In this document: positions 63,977 to 64,000 of the stretch, one piece after another
Numbering within the stretch: the stretch's first letter is position 1
How the letters are laid out: the number at the start of each line of letters is the position of its first letter
From: Anaeromonas gelatinilytica
Lineage (GTDB): Bacteria > Bacillota > Clostridia > Tissierellales > SIT17
Assembly (NCBI RefSeq): GCF_016820635.1
Contig: NZ_WSFU01000088.1
Location: 43,878-107,877 of the forward strand
DNA: 64,000 nucleotides
Reading direction: 5' to 3'
Notes under the pieces: generated by a model
Told to the model about the DNA's origin: nothing
The model's database searches: none
The model's input: only the letters and a program-made list of their open reading frames with translations
Translations under genes and position numbers: made by a program

Positions 63977-64000
63977 TAGTATTACTTTCTATAAGTTAAT

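Overview
The window is AT-rich, single-chromosome-type DNA from an endospore-forming, low-GC Firmicute, most likely of the Clostridia/Tissierellia side. The evidence is a complete division and cell wall (dcw) cluster running straight into spoIIGA-sigE-sigG, a SpoVD-type PBP with PASTA domains, a Spo0E-like peptide, a YhcN-type spore lipoprotein and a YmxH-type sporulation protein. Genus is not determined. No tRNA, rRNA or CRISPR array was seen. Nearly all genes are on the minus strand; the plus strand holds ychF, arcA, a MATE exporter and an EamA permease.

Region 1 (1-27 kb, minus strand, listed in transcription order from high to low coordinate): lipoprotein and M16-peptidase genes, lgt, a Spo0E-like gene, then mraZ-rsmH-ftsL-spoVD, murE-mraY-murD-ftsW-murG-murA, ftsQ with two DUF881 genes and a small basic membrane protein, ftsZ, spoIIGA-sigE, sigG, ylmC-like, nrdR-pgeF and a PhoP/PhoR-like two-component pair that runs off the left edge. 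murF and murB are absent from the cluster. mraZ is preceded by 10-bp-phased AAGTGG repeats (MraZ boxes), one of which overlaps its own ribosome binding site. sigG has a textbook sigma-F/sigma-G promoter.

Region 2 (27-44 kb): the phosphate operon pstS / pstCAB-phoU. Both pstS and pstC carry a four-repeat, 11-bp-phased PhoP box ending exactly 20 bp before a -10 hexamer. After ychF come a YaaR protein, a FlhB-C-like / FliK-C-like pair without other flagellar genes, deoC, pduL, the shikimate genes aroC-aroB-aroA, a folate ECF transporter behind a tetrahydrofolate riboswitch, and three membrane proteins including one with a degenerate Mrr-like nuclease domain.

Region 3 (44-60.7 kb): a lone arginine deiminase, DUF2284 and MltG-like genes, a MATE exporter, and a sugar locus made of DUF3284, MupG-type 6-phosphomuramidase, a GntR regulator, PTS IIB-IIC-IIA and a small membrane protein, ending in the decayed stump of a 6-phospho-beta-glucosidase gene. 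The same palindrome, TGGTATATACCA, sits at both promoters of this locus. Then follow rpsD as a single gene, a nitroreductase, rnhA, and a polyamine regulator-transporter operon (puuR-like, potABCD).

Region 4 (60.7-64 kb): gene-poor accessory DNA. It holds a frameshifted remnant of a Tn916/Tn1549-type conjugative-element sigma factor, two strong terminators, a DUF2812-like membrane protein, about 540 bp of non-coding, possibly transposon-derived sequence, and a secreted protein of unknown function with a long hydrophobic segment.

Several genes too short for a usual ORF cutoff were found by reading both strands, and several start codons were moved on the basis of ribosome binding sites; these are noted in each entry.
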